From JBKEBX01 sp047974615 (GTDB lineage: Bacteria; Bacillota; Clostridia; Lachnospirales; CAMZNU01): a DNA stretch of 5,039 bases. Shown here piece after piece: positions 1 through 5,039 of this stretch. The notes under the pieces are model-generated. The model was not told the DNA's origin. It ran no database searches and saw nothing but the letters and a program-made list of their open reading frames with translations. Numbering within the stretch: position 1 is the first letter of the stretch; each line of letters begins with the position of its first letter. The position numbers were made by a program, and so were the translations under genes. Location: contig JBKECM010000099.1 of NCBI GenBank assembly GCA_047974615.1, positions 1-5,039 on the forward strand, written 5' to 3'.

Positions 1-819
1 AAAGCTTTAAAGCTAAAAGTTGATGAGATTAAGGAAAGAATAGATGCATACCAGATAGATATAAATACATTACAAAATAAGCTGAAATTTACTAGAGAAC
101 AAGAGCTTACTATAAATAAAGAGAACGTAAAAATCGAAATTGATAAATTTGATTTGGAAATAAAAAAAATTGATGATAAACTTGAAAGATTAATTGAGCC
201 TATACTTGAAGAAGTTGATTCTACAGAACTCAACACAAAACTAATTGAAATAAAAAGTAAAATTCAAGAGGCAAAGAAAAGAGAAAAAGAGGAGTTGGAA
301 ATTTTTGAAAAACAACATAATCTTGAGGCAGCAAAAATTGAACTTAAGTTAAAGGATATCAATGAAAAGCTTGCTATTAAAATTCTTATTAAAGAAAATG
401 AAAAACTTGTGGAATATTTAGAAAAGCAACGTTTTGACCTTGAACAAATAAAAGCTAATAATGAAAAACTTTTAAATAGAATTAAAGAATACGAGGAGCT
501 TAAAATTTCTTTAGTTGAAACTAATATAAATCAACACTTTGATTTAGTTCAATTTAAAATGTTTGAATACTTTGATAATGGAAACTACAAAGATAATTGT
601 ATCATTGCATCTAAAGAGGGTAAAGAATATGTTCAAATGTCTAATGGTGAAAAAATCGCAAGTGGCATTGACATTATTAAAACTTTAGGTGAAAAAATTA
701 ATGTTAAGGTACCTTTATTTATTGACAATGCAGAAAGTTTGACGTTGCCTATTCCAGTATCTACACAAGTTGTAAAATTAATCGCAGATGGAAACTATAA
801 AACATTGACTGTAAGGTAA
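1..819 (+). CDS. SMC/Rad50-like (AAA family) ATPase, C-terminal part; 5' end outside window
   Basis: The frame is open from base 1 to the TAA at 817-819, giving 272 visible residues. A TTG at 154 is merely internal, because coding character continues unbroken upstream of it. Residues 1 to about 170 are rich in K, E, L and I with heptad-like spacing, as in a long coiled coil. The end resembles the C-terminal lobe of an SbcC/Rad50/SMC ATPase: an ABC-signature-like NGEKIASGIDII near residues 215-226 and a Walker B strand, VPLFIDNAES, near 237-246, with D242 and probable catalytic E245. Walker A would lie upstream and is not seen, and no CxxC zinc hook occurs in the visible part. Such ATPases often sit just before recT in Firmicutes phages. 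By family analogy it may tether or process DNA ends; its nuclease partner, if any, is unknown. The ATPase call is firm; the exact role is not. Confidence 0.85.
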   Translation, partial: KALKLKVDEIKERIDAYQIDINTLQNKLKFTREQELTINKENVKIEIDKFDLEIKKIDDKLERLIEPILEEVDSTELNTKLIEIKSKIQEAKKREKEELEIFEKQHNLEAAKIELKLKDINEKLAIKILIKENEKLVEYLEKQRFDLEQIKANNEKLLNRIKEYEELKISLVETNINQHFDLVQFKMFEYFDNGNYKDNCIIASKEGKEYVQMSNGEKIASGIDIIKTLGEKINVKVPLFIDNAESLTLPIPVSTQVVKLIADGNYKTLTVR

Positions 820-820
820 G

Positions 821-826
821 AGGAGG
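821..826 (+). promoter_or_regulatory. Ribosome binding site of recT
   Basis: A perfect AGGAGG begins one base after the stop of the ATPase gene and lies 8 bases before the ATG at 835. It fixes the recT start and suggests high translation of the annealing protein. Confidence 0.85.
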
Positions 827-834
827 AAATTAAT

Positions 835-1662
835 ATGGAAAATTTAACAGTTATTGAAAAAAATATAACAGATTCAGTTTTAAACAAGGTAAAGAGCTTA
901 CAAAATGCTAATGCTTTACAATTACCTGCTAACTATAGTTGTGAAAATGCTCTTAAAAGTGCTTACTTAGCTTTGCAAGAGGTTAAGGGAAAAAATGGTA
1001 ATTTAGCTTTAGAAACTTGTTCCCAGAACAGTATTGCCAATACTCTTTTAGATATGGTAGTACAAGGGTTAAACCCTCTTAAAAAACAATGCTACTTTAT
1101 ACCCTATGGGGATAAATTGACTTTAATGAGAAGCTATCAAGGTAGCATTGCAGTTGCTAAACGTTTCGCTGGTGTTAAAAATGTAAATGCTAATGTAATA
1201 TATGAAAATGATGATTTAGACTTTGAAGTTGATGTAGAAACAGGGGCTAAAAAGCTAGTACATCATAAAACTGCCCTTGAAAATATGAACAATAAAATTA
1301 TAGGTGCTTATGCTGTTACGATTTTAGAAGATAATAGTAGATATTTAGAAATTATGACTATAAACGAAATAGAAAAATCATGGAGTCAAGGCTCAGGTAA
1401 GGGCAAGGCTCATAACGACTTTACTCATGAGATGGCAAAAAAAACTGTTATTAATAGAGCAATGAAACATTTTATTAACAATTCTGACGATAGTTGTTTG
1501 TTAAAAAATACTATTGACGAAGAAGAAAAAGATACATACATTTCTAATGCTATTGATATGGAAATACAAGAAAAAGCTAATGATGAAGTTTTAGAATTTG
1601 ATGATTATACAGAAGATGACATAATAAAGGAAGATGTAGAACTTATGGAAGATGATTTTTAA
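835..1662 (+). CDS. recT: RecT family single-strand annealing protein
   Basis: This 275-residue protein matches the RecT family, which coats single-stranded DNA and anneals it to complementary strands in phage recombination. Visible family features are the helical start (residues about 24-50), the stretch GLNPLKKQCYFIPYG (78-92) followed by MRSYQGSIAVAKR (98-110), and the later WSQG...HNDFTHEMAKKTVINRA block (183-209). Length is typical. From about residue 228 on the protein is a strongly acidic, probably disordered tail ending EDDF. The start is set by AGGAGG 8 bases upstream. The stop overlaps the next ATG as TAATG, so the MBL gene is likely translated by reinitiation. RecT proteins normally work with a 5'-3' exonuclease (RecE or YqaJ type). 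None is seen here, but the flanking ATPase and MBL-fold genes are candidates for that job (inference). Confidence 0.95.
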   Translation: MENLTVIEKNITDSVLNKVKSLQNANALQLPANYSCENALKSAYLALQEVKGKNGNLALETCSQNSIANTLLDMVVQGLNPLKKQCYFIPYGDKLTLMRSYQGSIAVAKRFAGVKNVNANVIYENDDLDFEVDVETGAKKLVHHKTALENMNNKIIGAYAVTILEDNSRYLEIMTINEIEKSWSQGSGKGKAHNDFTHEMAKKTVINRAMKHFINNSDDSCLLKNTIDEEEKDTYISNAIDMEIQEKANDEVLEFDDYTEDDIIKEDVELMEDDF

Positions 1663-2315
1663 TGAAATTAAAGGTTTTAGGCAGTAGCTCAAAGGGTAAT
1701 TGCTATTTACTTGAAAATGATAATGAGTGCTTAATTATTGAGGCTGGTATACATATTAATGAGGTTAAAAAGGCTTTAGATTATAATATAAAAAAATTAG
1801 TAGGCTGTGTAATATCTCACGAACATAAGGACCATTCAAAATATAAAAATGAATATTCAAATATTACAAAAGTTTTTGAACTGTCTAGGGAAACTAGGCA
1901 GTTTAAGGCTGGTAATTTCATTATTAAACCTTTTTTGAACAATCACGATATAGAGTGTTTTGGGTTTTTTATAAAACATAAAGATATAGGTAATTTGATT
2001 TTTGCAACAGATACTTATTATTTAACATTTAGGTTTAAGGATATAAATCACTTTTTACTTGAATGTAATTATGATAAAGATTTAGTTAAAAATGAATATT
2101 TGCAAAATAGGTTAAGGTTTTCCCATATGGAATTAAATAGATGTATAAGTACACTTAATGCCAATGATTTAAGTAAGTGCAATACTATATTGTTACTTCA
2201 CCCAAGTGAAAGTAATTTAGATAAAATAAAAGCTAAAAAGATTATACAAGGTGAAATAGGGTTGCCTATTGACTTTGCTAAAAGTGGTATGGTTTTAGAT
2301 TTAGAAGGAATATAA
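1662..2315 (+). CDS. MBL-fold metal-dependent hydrolase, YycJ/WalJ-like, probable nuclease
   Basis: The 217-residue protein has the metallo-beta-lactamase fold signature HEHKDH (H53, H55, D57, H58). Further likely metal ligands are H95 (NNHD), D117 (ATDT) and H180 (LLLHPS). The N-terminal LGSSSKGNCYLLE resembles the start of YycJ/WalJ-type MBL proteins. With all principal ligands present, a two-metal active site is expected. No beta-lactamase role is implied; many phage-borne MBL proteins beside recT are thought to act on nucleic acids, though the substrate cannot be read from sequence. Its ATG shares a base with the recT stop (TAATG), with only a weak GGAAGA about 9 bases upstream inside recT, pointing to translational coupling and perhaps fixed stoichiometry. 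The ssb gene follows after 14 bases. Fold call is confident; nuclease activity is inference from context. Confidence 0.88.
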   Translation: MKLKVLGSSSKGNCYLLENDNECLIIEAGIHINEVKKALDYNIKKLVGCVISHEHKDHSKYKNEYSNITKVFELSRETRQFKAGNFIIKPFLNNHDIECFGFFIKHKDIGNLIFATDTYYLTFRFKDINHFLLECNYDKDLVKNEYLQNRLRFSHMELNRCISTLNANDLSKCNTILLLHPSESNLDKIKAKKIIQGEIGLPIDFAKSGMVLDLEGI

Positions 2316-2329
2316 GTGGAGGTAGATAA

Positions 2330-2737
2330 ATGAATAAAGTAATATTAATGGGTAGGTTAGTGCGTGATCCAGAAGTTAGATACTCACAAAGTGCTACTCC
2401 TATGGCTATAGCAAGGTATAGCTTAGCAGTTAATAGAAAAATTAAAGGTGATGGTGAGCCTAACGCTGATTTTATCAACTGCGTTGCATTTGGAAAAACT
2501 GGTGAGTTTGTTGAAAAGTACCTTAAAAAAGGTATGTTAATGTCTGTTGTTGGTACCCTTAAAACTGGCTCTTATGATGATAAAGACGGTAAAAAGGTTT
2601 ATACAACTGATGTTGTAGTTGAGGAACATTTCTTTGGGGAAAGTAAGAAAGAAAGTCATAATGAAAGCCATAATGATAGTAGTAATAAATCTACCTTTAA
2701 TAGTTCACAAAATACAGATGATGATCTACCTTTTTAA
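2330..2737 (+). CDS. ssb: Single-stranded DNA binding protein
   Basis: This 135-residue protein is a bacterial-type SSB. It begins with the typical MNKVILMGRLVRDPEVRYS, has an OB fold over about residues 1-104 with the usual FINCVAFGKTGEFVEKYLKKG segment (48-68), a Ser/Asn/His-rich flexible linker (105-128), and the acidic tip DDDLPF (130-135) that recruits partner proteins. It should bind ssDNA as a tetramer during phage replication and recombination. The start follows GTGGAGG at 2316-2322, 7 bases before the ATG. The linker contains a 12-base direct repeat (2651-2662 and 2663-2674, encoding ESHN twice). Being shorter than chromosomal SSBs with a brief linker is normal for phage copies. The stop codon lies inside a 10-bp inverted repeat shared with the next gene's leader. 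Confidence 0.96.
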   Translation: MNKVILMGRLVRDPEVRYSQSATPMAIARYSLAVNRKIKGDGEPNADFINCVAFGKTGEFVEKYLKKGMLMSVVGTLKTGSYDDKDGKKVYTTDVVVEEHFFGESKKESHNESHNDSSNKSTFNSSQNTDDDLPF

Positions 2738-2765
2738 AATATTATGTTGCAAATCATATTTTAAA
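2733..2765 (+). repeat. AT-only inverted repeat spanning ssb stop and next gene's leader
   Basis: TTTAAAATAT (2733-2742) and ATATTTTAAA (2756-2765) are perfect inverted copies around a 13-base spacer that contains TTGCAA. The left arm includes the ssb stop codon, and the right arm supplies the AAA that begins the next Shine-Dalgarno. As RNA it could form a weak all-A/U hairpin; as DNA it could be a protein-binding dyad. No T-run follows, so it is not a normal terminator. Confidence 0.5.
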
Positions 2766-2772
2766 GGGGTGA
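2763..2772 (+). promoter_or_regulatory. Ribosome binding site of the replication protein gene
   Basis: AAAGGGGTGA is close to the full anti-Shine-Dalgarno complement (AAAGGAGGTGA, one base shorter) and ends 3 bases before the ATG at 2776. Its first three bases belong to the right arm of the AT-only dyad, so a folded leader could modestly limit ribosome access. Confidence 0.7.
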
Positions 2773-2775
2773 AGT

Positions 2776-3612
2776 ATGGCGAGAGATAGGACTATAAAGG
2801 TGGGTTTAGATTACTTTAGCCACGATATAGATTTAGCACAAGATGTTAAGGTAAAGTTGTTAAAGGCAAAATATGGTTTAGTGGCTTATGCTATTTATTT
2901 ACGGCTTTTAGAAGAAGTTTATGGGGATAAAGGTTATTTTTTACAAGTAGATGAAGATGTACACATTTTATTTTGTGATGATAACAAAATAAGTTATGAT
3001 GAGTACATTTTAATATTAAATGAGTGCATAGAAAAAGGTTTGTTTAATAAAAGCTTGTATGAAAAATATAGTATTTTGACTTCAAAACGTATTCAGTTAA
3101 ATTATTTAGCCGGTACTGAACGAAGAAAAGAAATATCAATGATACAAGAATATTTACTTGTTTCTTTAGAAAATAGAACAAATGTAAACATTTTAACTTT
3201 AAATGTAGACAATTTAACTTTAAATGTAGACATTTTGCAACAAAGTAAAGTAAAGGAAAGTAAAGTAAAGAAAAGTAAAGTAAAGGAAAGAGAAAGTAAT
3301 ACAAGTACACCGGAGGGTGGCAGTAAAAAAATCCAATTTGCCGAATTTGTCAGTATGACCAATGATGAATATACATCACTCGTTACGAAAGTCGGAGAAT
3401 ATGGGGTTAATCGTTGTATTGAGATATTAGACAACTACAAAGGTGCTAATGGCAAAAAGTATACTAGCGATTATCGTGCTATTTTAAACTGGGTAATTAA
3501 GCGATATGACGAGGAGCAAGGGCAAATAAGACAACCTATAGCACAAGGTTCTAACAAAAAGGGTGTAAATACTATGAGTGTACTTGATAGTATCATAGAC
3601 GAAGAGGTGTAA
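2776..3612 (+). CDS. Lin1244/Lin1753-type phage replication protein (replisome organiser-like)
   Basis: The 278-residue protein has three parts. Residues 1 to about 125 (MARDRTIKVGLDYFSHDIDL, KYGLVAYAIYLRLLEEVYG, then a helical segment ending near YLAGTERRKE) match the Lin1244/Lin1753-like N-terminal domain, a winged-helix-type domain common in Firmicutes phage replication proteins. Residues about 136-183 are a low-complexity linker: seven-residue repeats (NVNILTL, NVDNLTL, NVDILQQ), then five-residue SKVKE-type repeats. Residues about 188-246 form a small C-terminal domain ending KKYTSDYRAILNWV, reminiscent of DnaD-type replication proteins, although the spacing does not fit the classic YxxxIxxxW motif exactly. 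By analogy it binds the phage origin and helps load helicase. It sits between ssb and a G39P-like loader gene, which supports that role. The linker DNA may itself be the origin, as in lambda O. Confidence 0.82.
   Translation: MARDRTIKVGLDYFSHDIDLAQDVKVKLLKAKYGLVAYAIYLRLLEEVYGDKGYFLQVDEDVHILFCDDNKISYDEYILILNECIEKGLFNKSLYEKYSILTSKRIQLNYLAGTERRKEISMIQEYLLVSLENRTNVNILTLNVDNLTLNVDILQQSKVKESKVKKSKVKERESNTSTPEGGSKKIQFAEFVSMTNDEYTSLVTKVGEYGVNRCIEILDNYKGANGKKYTSDYRAILNWVIKRYDEEQGQIRQPIAQGSNKKGVNTMSVLDSIIDEEV
3181..3240 (+). repeat. 21-bp tandem repeat array, about 2.8 copies
   Basis: Three imperfect units lie at 3181-3201, 3202-3222 and 3223-3240 (the last incomplete and diverged at its end). Each starts AATGTA(A/G)AC and the first two end TTTAACTTTA. 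They encode NVNILTL, NVDNLTL and NVDILQQ in the linker of the replication protein. The unit length is two helical turns of DNA, as expected of origin iterons that bind an initiator, but no binding data can be read from sequence. Confidence 0.85.
3244..3288 (+). repeat. 15-bp purine-rich tandem repeat array, three copies
   Basis: AGTAAAGTAAAGGAA is repeated at 3244-3258, 3259-3273 (one change, G to A) and 3274-3288, encoding SKVKE, SKVKK, SKVKE. The top strand contains no C and only isolated T residues, and the tract follows the 21-bp array after three bases. It could be a spacer that evolves by slippage, a basic DNA-binding linker at protein level, or an easily melted or iteron part of an origin. 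Confidence 0.9.
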
Positions 3613-3613
3613 A

Positions 3614-4327
3614 ATGCATTTAAAAGACAAAAATGAACTTGCAACTACTGAAAATAGGGTTGACATAGATTTGCATAAAACTCCTGAAGAGCTTATTTTT
3701 ATAAAAAAGCAAGCTGCAAAGCTAGTAAAAATATGTGTTACTGCTTATCCAAATTCGGACAAGTTCCAAAACGAAGAAGCAGTATCAAATACTGTTAATC
3801 TTTGGGCTAATTACTTTTCTGATGATAATTGGCGAGTTGTAGCAATAGCACTGCAAAAGCATATAGCAATAAGTAAGTGGGTACCCTCTATAGCTGATAT
3901 ACGTGAGCTTATGGTGGATATTACAAGACCGGACCTTTTACCACCTGATGAAGCGTGGTCTATGGTAAATACTTGGTTATGTAGTGCTAGTGAATATAAT
4001 AACGTTGATGTGTTTAGTGTATTTCCTTTTATAGTTGCTGAAACTATTGAGGCTTGTGGTGGTAAAAACAAGTTGTTATCTTTGTTTCGTGAACAAGGAA
4101 GTGGTAAAGCAGGTCTTGATAAATTAACCTTTAGGCAGTTGTATGAACCAAAATATCAACGTGAAAAACAAAAGGCTATGATGCCTATAAGGTTAATAAA
4201 TGATACAACTGTAGTGCAAAAACAGTTGTATAATGATGAAGTTCTAAAAATTGAAGCAAGTCAAAAATATATTGAAAACCTTAAAGAAGAAAGAGAGAGA
4301 AAGCTTAAGCTTTTTGAAATGATGTAA
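3614..4327 (+). CDS. G39P-like replicative helicase loader/inhibitor
   Basis: The 237-residue protein resembles phage helicase loaders of the SPP1 G39P type. The segment at residues about 34-103 (AAKLVKICVTAYPN, then VNLWANYFSDDNWRVV, ALQKHIAISKWVPSIADIREL) shows the all-helical pattern of that family, including the conserved tryptophans and a 'W-P-S-I-A-D-I-R' close to the usual 'fPPtiaelr'. A second block at about 109-190 (LPPDEAWSMVNTW, FPFIVAETIEACGG, FRQLYEPKYQREKQKAMMP) is typical of longer relatives. Residues 205-237 form a charged helix ending ERERKLKLFEMM. No Walker motif is present, so it is not a DnaC/DnaI ATPase; it probably delivers or holds the host DnaB/DnaC-type helicase at an origin opened by the upstream protein. 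AGAGGTG at 3603-3609 and a one-base gap after the upstream stop imply translational coupling. Confidence 0.78.
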   Translation: MHLKDKNELATTENRVDIDLHKTPEELIFIKKQAAKLVKICVTAYPNSDKFQNEEAVSNTVNLWANYFSDDNWRVVAIALQKHIAISKWVPSIADIRELMVDITRPDLLPPDEAWSMVNTWLCSASEYNNVDVFSVFPFIVAETIEACGGKNKLLSLFREQGSGKAGLDKLTFRQLYEPKYQREKQKAMMPIRLINDTTVVQKQLYNDEVLKIEASQKYIENLKEERERKLKLFEMM

Positions 4328-4334
4328 AATCAAA

Positions 4335-4345
4335 GGGGGGTGGAG
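4335..4345 (+). promoter_or_regulatory. Strong Shine-Dalgarno of the VRR-NUC gene, pointing to an ATA start
   Basis: Within GGGGGGTGGAG, the GGGGGTG at 4336-4342 matches the GGAGGTG consensus except for one G-for-A, which still pairs by wobble. It lies 8 bases (from its GGNGG core) before the ATA at 4349 and more than 100 bases before the first in-frame ATG at 4457. An in-frame TAA at 4346-4348 prevents any earlier start. Confidence 0.7.
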
Positions 4346-4348
4346 TAA

Positions 4349-4732
4349 ATAACAACTAATAAGCAAGAAAAAAGATATCCACTTGAAAGTGTTGAGCAAA
4401 AATTATTATTTGAGTGGGCGAAAGTTGTTAGTAATAAACATAAGGAATTAAATCTTATGTATGCAGTTCCAAACGGTGGAAGCAGAAATAGAATAGAAGC
4501 TGCTAACTTAAAAAAACAAGGTGTTAAAGCTGGTGTTCCAGATATATGCTTACCTGTAGCTAGAAATGGCTTTAATGGTCTGTACATAGAACTTAAAAGG
4601 CAAAAGGGTAGCAGAACCTCACCAGAGCAAAAGGAATGGATTGAGCAGTTAGAACAACAAGGATACAAAGCTGTAATATGTTTTGGATTTGATGAAGGGA
4701 AAAAAGTCTTAGAGGAGTACTTAGGGATATGA
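4349..4732 (+). CDS. VRR-NUC domain nuclease, apparent ATA start codon
   Basis: Read from the ATA at 4349, this is a 127-residue VRR-NUC protein of usual phage size, a PD-(D/E)xK-type nuclease family linked to branched or flapped DNA. Conserved elements are the N-terminal helix LESVEQKLLFEW (12-23, with E16), VPNGGSRN (40-47), KKQGVKAGVPDI (55-66, catalytic D65), and YIELKRQKG (79-87, catalytic E81 and K83), then SPEQKEWIEQL (91-101) and the closing YLGI. Between 4349 and 4457 there is no ATG, GTG or TTG in frame, and an in-frame stop directly precedes 4349. Starting at the ATG at 4457 would give 91 residues and lose the conserved helix with E16. The encoded (M)TTNKQEKRYPLESVEQ looks like a normal N-terminus and a strong Shine-Dalgarno is correctly placed, so ATA is either a rare start, a mutated ATG, or a sequencing error. 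The family call is firm. Confidence 0.88.
   Translation: MTTNKQEKRYPLESVEQKLLFEWAKVVSNKHKELNLMYAVPNGGSRNRIEAANLKKQGVKAGVPDICLPVARNGFNGLYIELKRQKGSRTSPEQKEWIEQLEQQGYKAVICFGFDEGKKVLEEYLGI
4712..4717 (+). promoter_or_regulatory. Ribosome binding site of the cell wall hydrolase gene
   Basis: GAGGAG inside the end of the VRR-NUC gene lies 11 bases before the ATG at 4729. Together with the ATGA overlap it supports this start, although the spacing is slightly long. Confidence 0.6.
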
Positions 4733-5039
4733 AAAAGTATATTAGATACTCAATCTGTTTAGCTTCTGTAGCATTACTAGCCATTAGTAATTGCATATCA
4801 ACAGATGAAACAGTTGATTCTAATTCGTTTGAACATTTAAGTTACGCAGAGGGTAGAGATAGTCAAATAATTAAAACCGAACTAAATGTGGAACAGTACG
4901 ACAAAGCAACTAGTTATAAGAATATTGAGTACACAGAGTTACCATTTACGTTAAATGAAGTTGAAATGCTTGCAAAAACAGTATGGGGCGAAGCTAGAGG
5001 TTGCACTAAAGATGAACAAAGGTTAGTTGTATGGACTGT
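4729..5039 (+). CDS. SleB-type cell wall hydrolase with signal peptide; 3' end outside window
   Basis: The frame runs from the ATG at 4729 to the window end without a stop (103 full codons). Residues 1 to about 24 are a Sec-type signal peptide or anchor: basic MKKYIR, then the hydrophobic SICLASVALLAIS. A polar linker of about 50 residues follows. From about residue 74 (TLNEVEMLAKTVWGEARG, 74-91) the sequence matches the start of the SleB hydrolase domain, where E88 in WGEARG is the likely catalytic glutamate; EQRLVVWTV follows, as in the family's 'avvwtvlNR'. SleB-type enzymes cleave peptidoglycan in spore cortex or cell wall, so this product should act outside the membrane. The start overlaps the VRR-NUC stop as ATGA, linking its translation to the replication cassette. 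Spore germination is not implied; phages and prophages carry relatives. The C-terminal catalytic region cannot be checked here. Confidence 0.82.
   Translation, partial: MKKYIRYSICLASVALLAISNCISTDETVDSNSFEHLSYAEGRDSQIIKTELNVEQYDKATSYKNIEYTELPFTLNEVEMLAKTVWGEARGCTKDEQRLVVWT

Larger units (their letters stand above)
3181..3300. other. Candidate phage replication origin inside the replication gene
   Basis: Two adjacent direct-repeat arrays in an AT-rich tract lie in the linker region of the predicted initiator gene. Lambdoid and several Gram-positive phages place the origin at this position in their initiator gene. No DnaA box was identified. This call rests on position and repeats only. Confidence 0.4.

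Noticed and set aside
154..819. TTG at 154 as the true start of the first gene
   Set aside because: The frame and coiled-coil composition continue without a break to base 1, no Shine-Dalgarno precedes 154, and the ATPase needs an N-terminal Walker A half.
2733..2765. The AT dyad after ssb as a Rho-independent terminator
   Set aside because: The stem has no G:C pairs and is followed by AAAGGGG rather than a T-run; the downstream gene has no visible promoter of its own.
3044..3434. Minus-strand open frames opposite the replication gene
   Set aside because: Their proteins are mirror images of the low-complexity repeats (runs of L, F, S, Y) and have no recognisable domain; the + strand gene is well supported.
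4092..4115. GSGKAG in the G39P-like protein as a Walker A motif
   Set aside because: The GxxxxGK[S/T] spacing is absent and Ala follows the Lys; there is no matching Walker B, and the protein fits an ATPase-free loader family.
4300..4313. Perfect 14-bp palindrome AAAGCTTAAGCTTT near the end of the loader gene, followed by a few T's
   Set aside because: It has no loop for a hairpin, lies inside coding sequence (encoding KLKL), and the T-run is short; chance in AT-rich DNA is likelier than a terminator or operator.
4774..4800. Cys22 of the SleB-like protein as a lipoprotein lipobox
   Set aside because: The residues before the Cys are I-S-N, and Asn at -1 does not fit the L-(A/S)-(G/A)-C consensus; an ordinary Sec signal or anchor is the safer reading.
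1..5039. CRISPR array, tRNA, insertion sequence, toxin-antitoxin or defence system
   Set aside because: Genes cover nearly the whole window with gaps of at most 38 bases; no spacer-like repeats, transposase, tRNA-like fold or defence family was seen. The short tandem repeats in 3181-3288 have no unique spacers.

Overview
This AT-rich window reads entirely on the + strand and looks like the early recombination and replication module of a bacteriophage or prophage of a low-GC Gram-positive bacterium, most likely a Clostridia-type host. The pointers are the strong AGGAGG-type ribosome binding sites, the A/T-ending codons, and a gene order familiar from Firmicutes siphophages: SbcC/SMC-like ATPase, RecT, MBL-fold hydrolase, SSB, Lin1244/Lin1753-type replication protein, G39P-like helicase loader, VRR-NUC nuclease. 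No integrase, repressor or structural gene is visible, so an integrated prophage cannot be told from a free phage. The host assignment is inference.

Layout. 1-819 is the 3' part of an SMC/Rad50-like ATPase gene (coiled coil, ABC signature, Walker B). 835-1662 is a RecT annealing protein. 1662-2315 is a YycJ/WalJ-like metallo-beta-lactamase-fold hydrolase whose ATG overlaps the recT stop (TAATG). 2330-2737 is a single-stranded DNA binding protein with a DDDLPF tip. 2776-3612 is a replication (replisome organiser type) protein whose middle is made of two adjacent DNA repeat arrays, a plausible origin. 3614-4327 is a G39P-like helicase loader/inhibitor. 4349-4732 is a VRR-NUC nuclease whose only full-length start is an ATA codon. 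4729 to the window end is the start of a SleB-type cell wall hydrolase with a Sec signal peptide, overlapping the previous gene by ATGA.

How the genes fit together. The first four genes form a single-strand annealing recombination set: RecT anneals, SSB protects and recruits, and the ATPase and/or the MBL protein may provide the end resection that RecE or YqaJ nucleases give elsewhere (neither is visible). The next two would open an origin and bring in the host replicative helicase; no phage helicase or DnaC-like ATPase is seen. VRR-NUC proteins are thought to act on branched or flapped DNA. Gaps are 0-38 bases and several junctions are translationally coupled, and no terminator or convincing promoter is visible, so the window is probably one transcript.

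Most of this is recognisable. The points most worth a second look are the apparent ATA start with a well-placed Shine-Dalgarno, the repeat arrays inside the replication gene, the RecT set without a classical exonuclease, and the exported wall hydrolase attached to the replication cassette.
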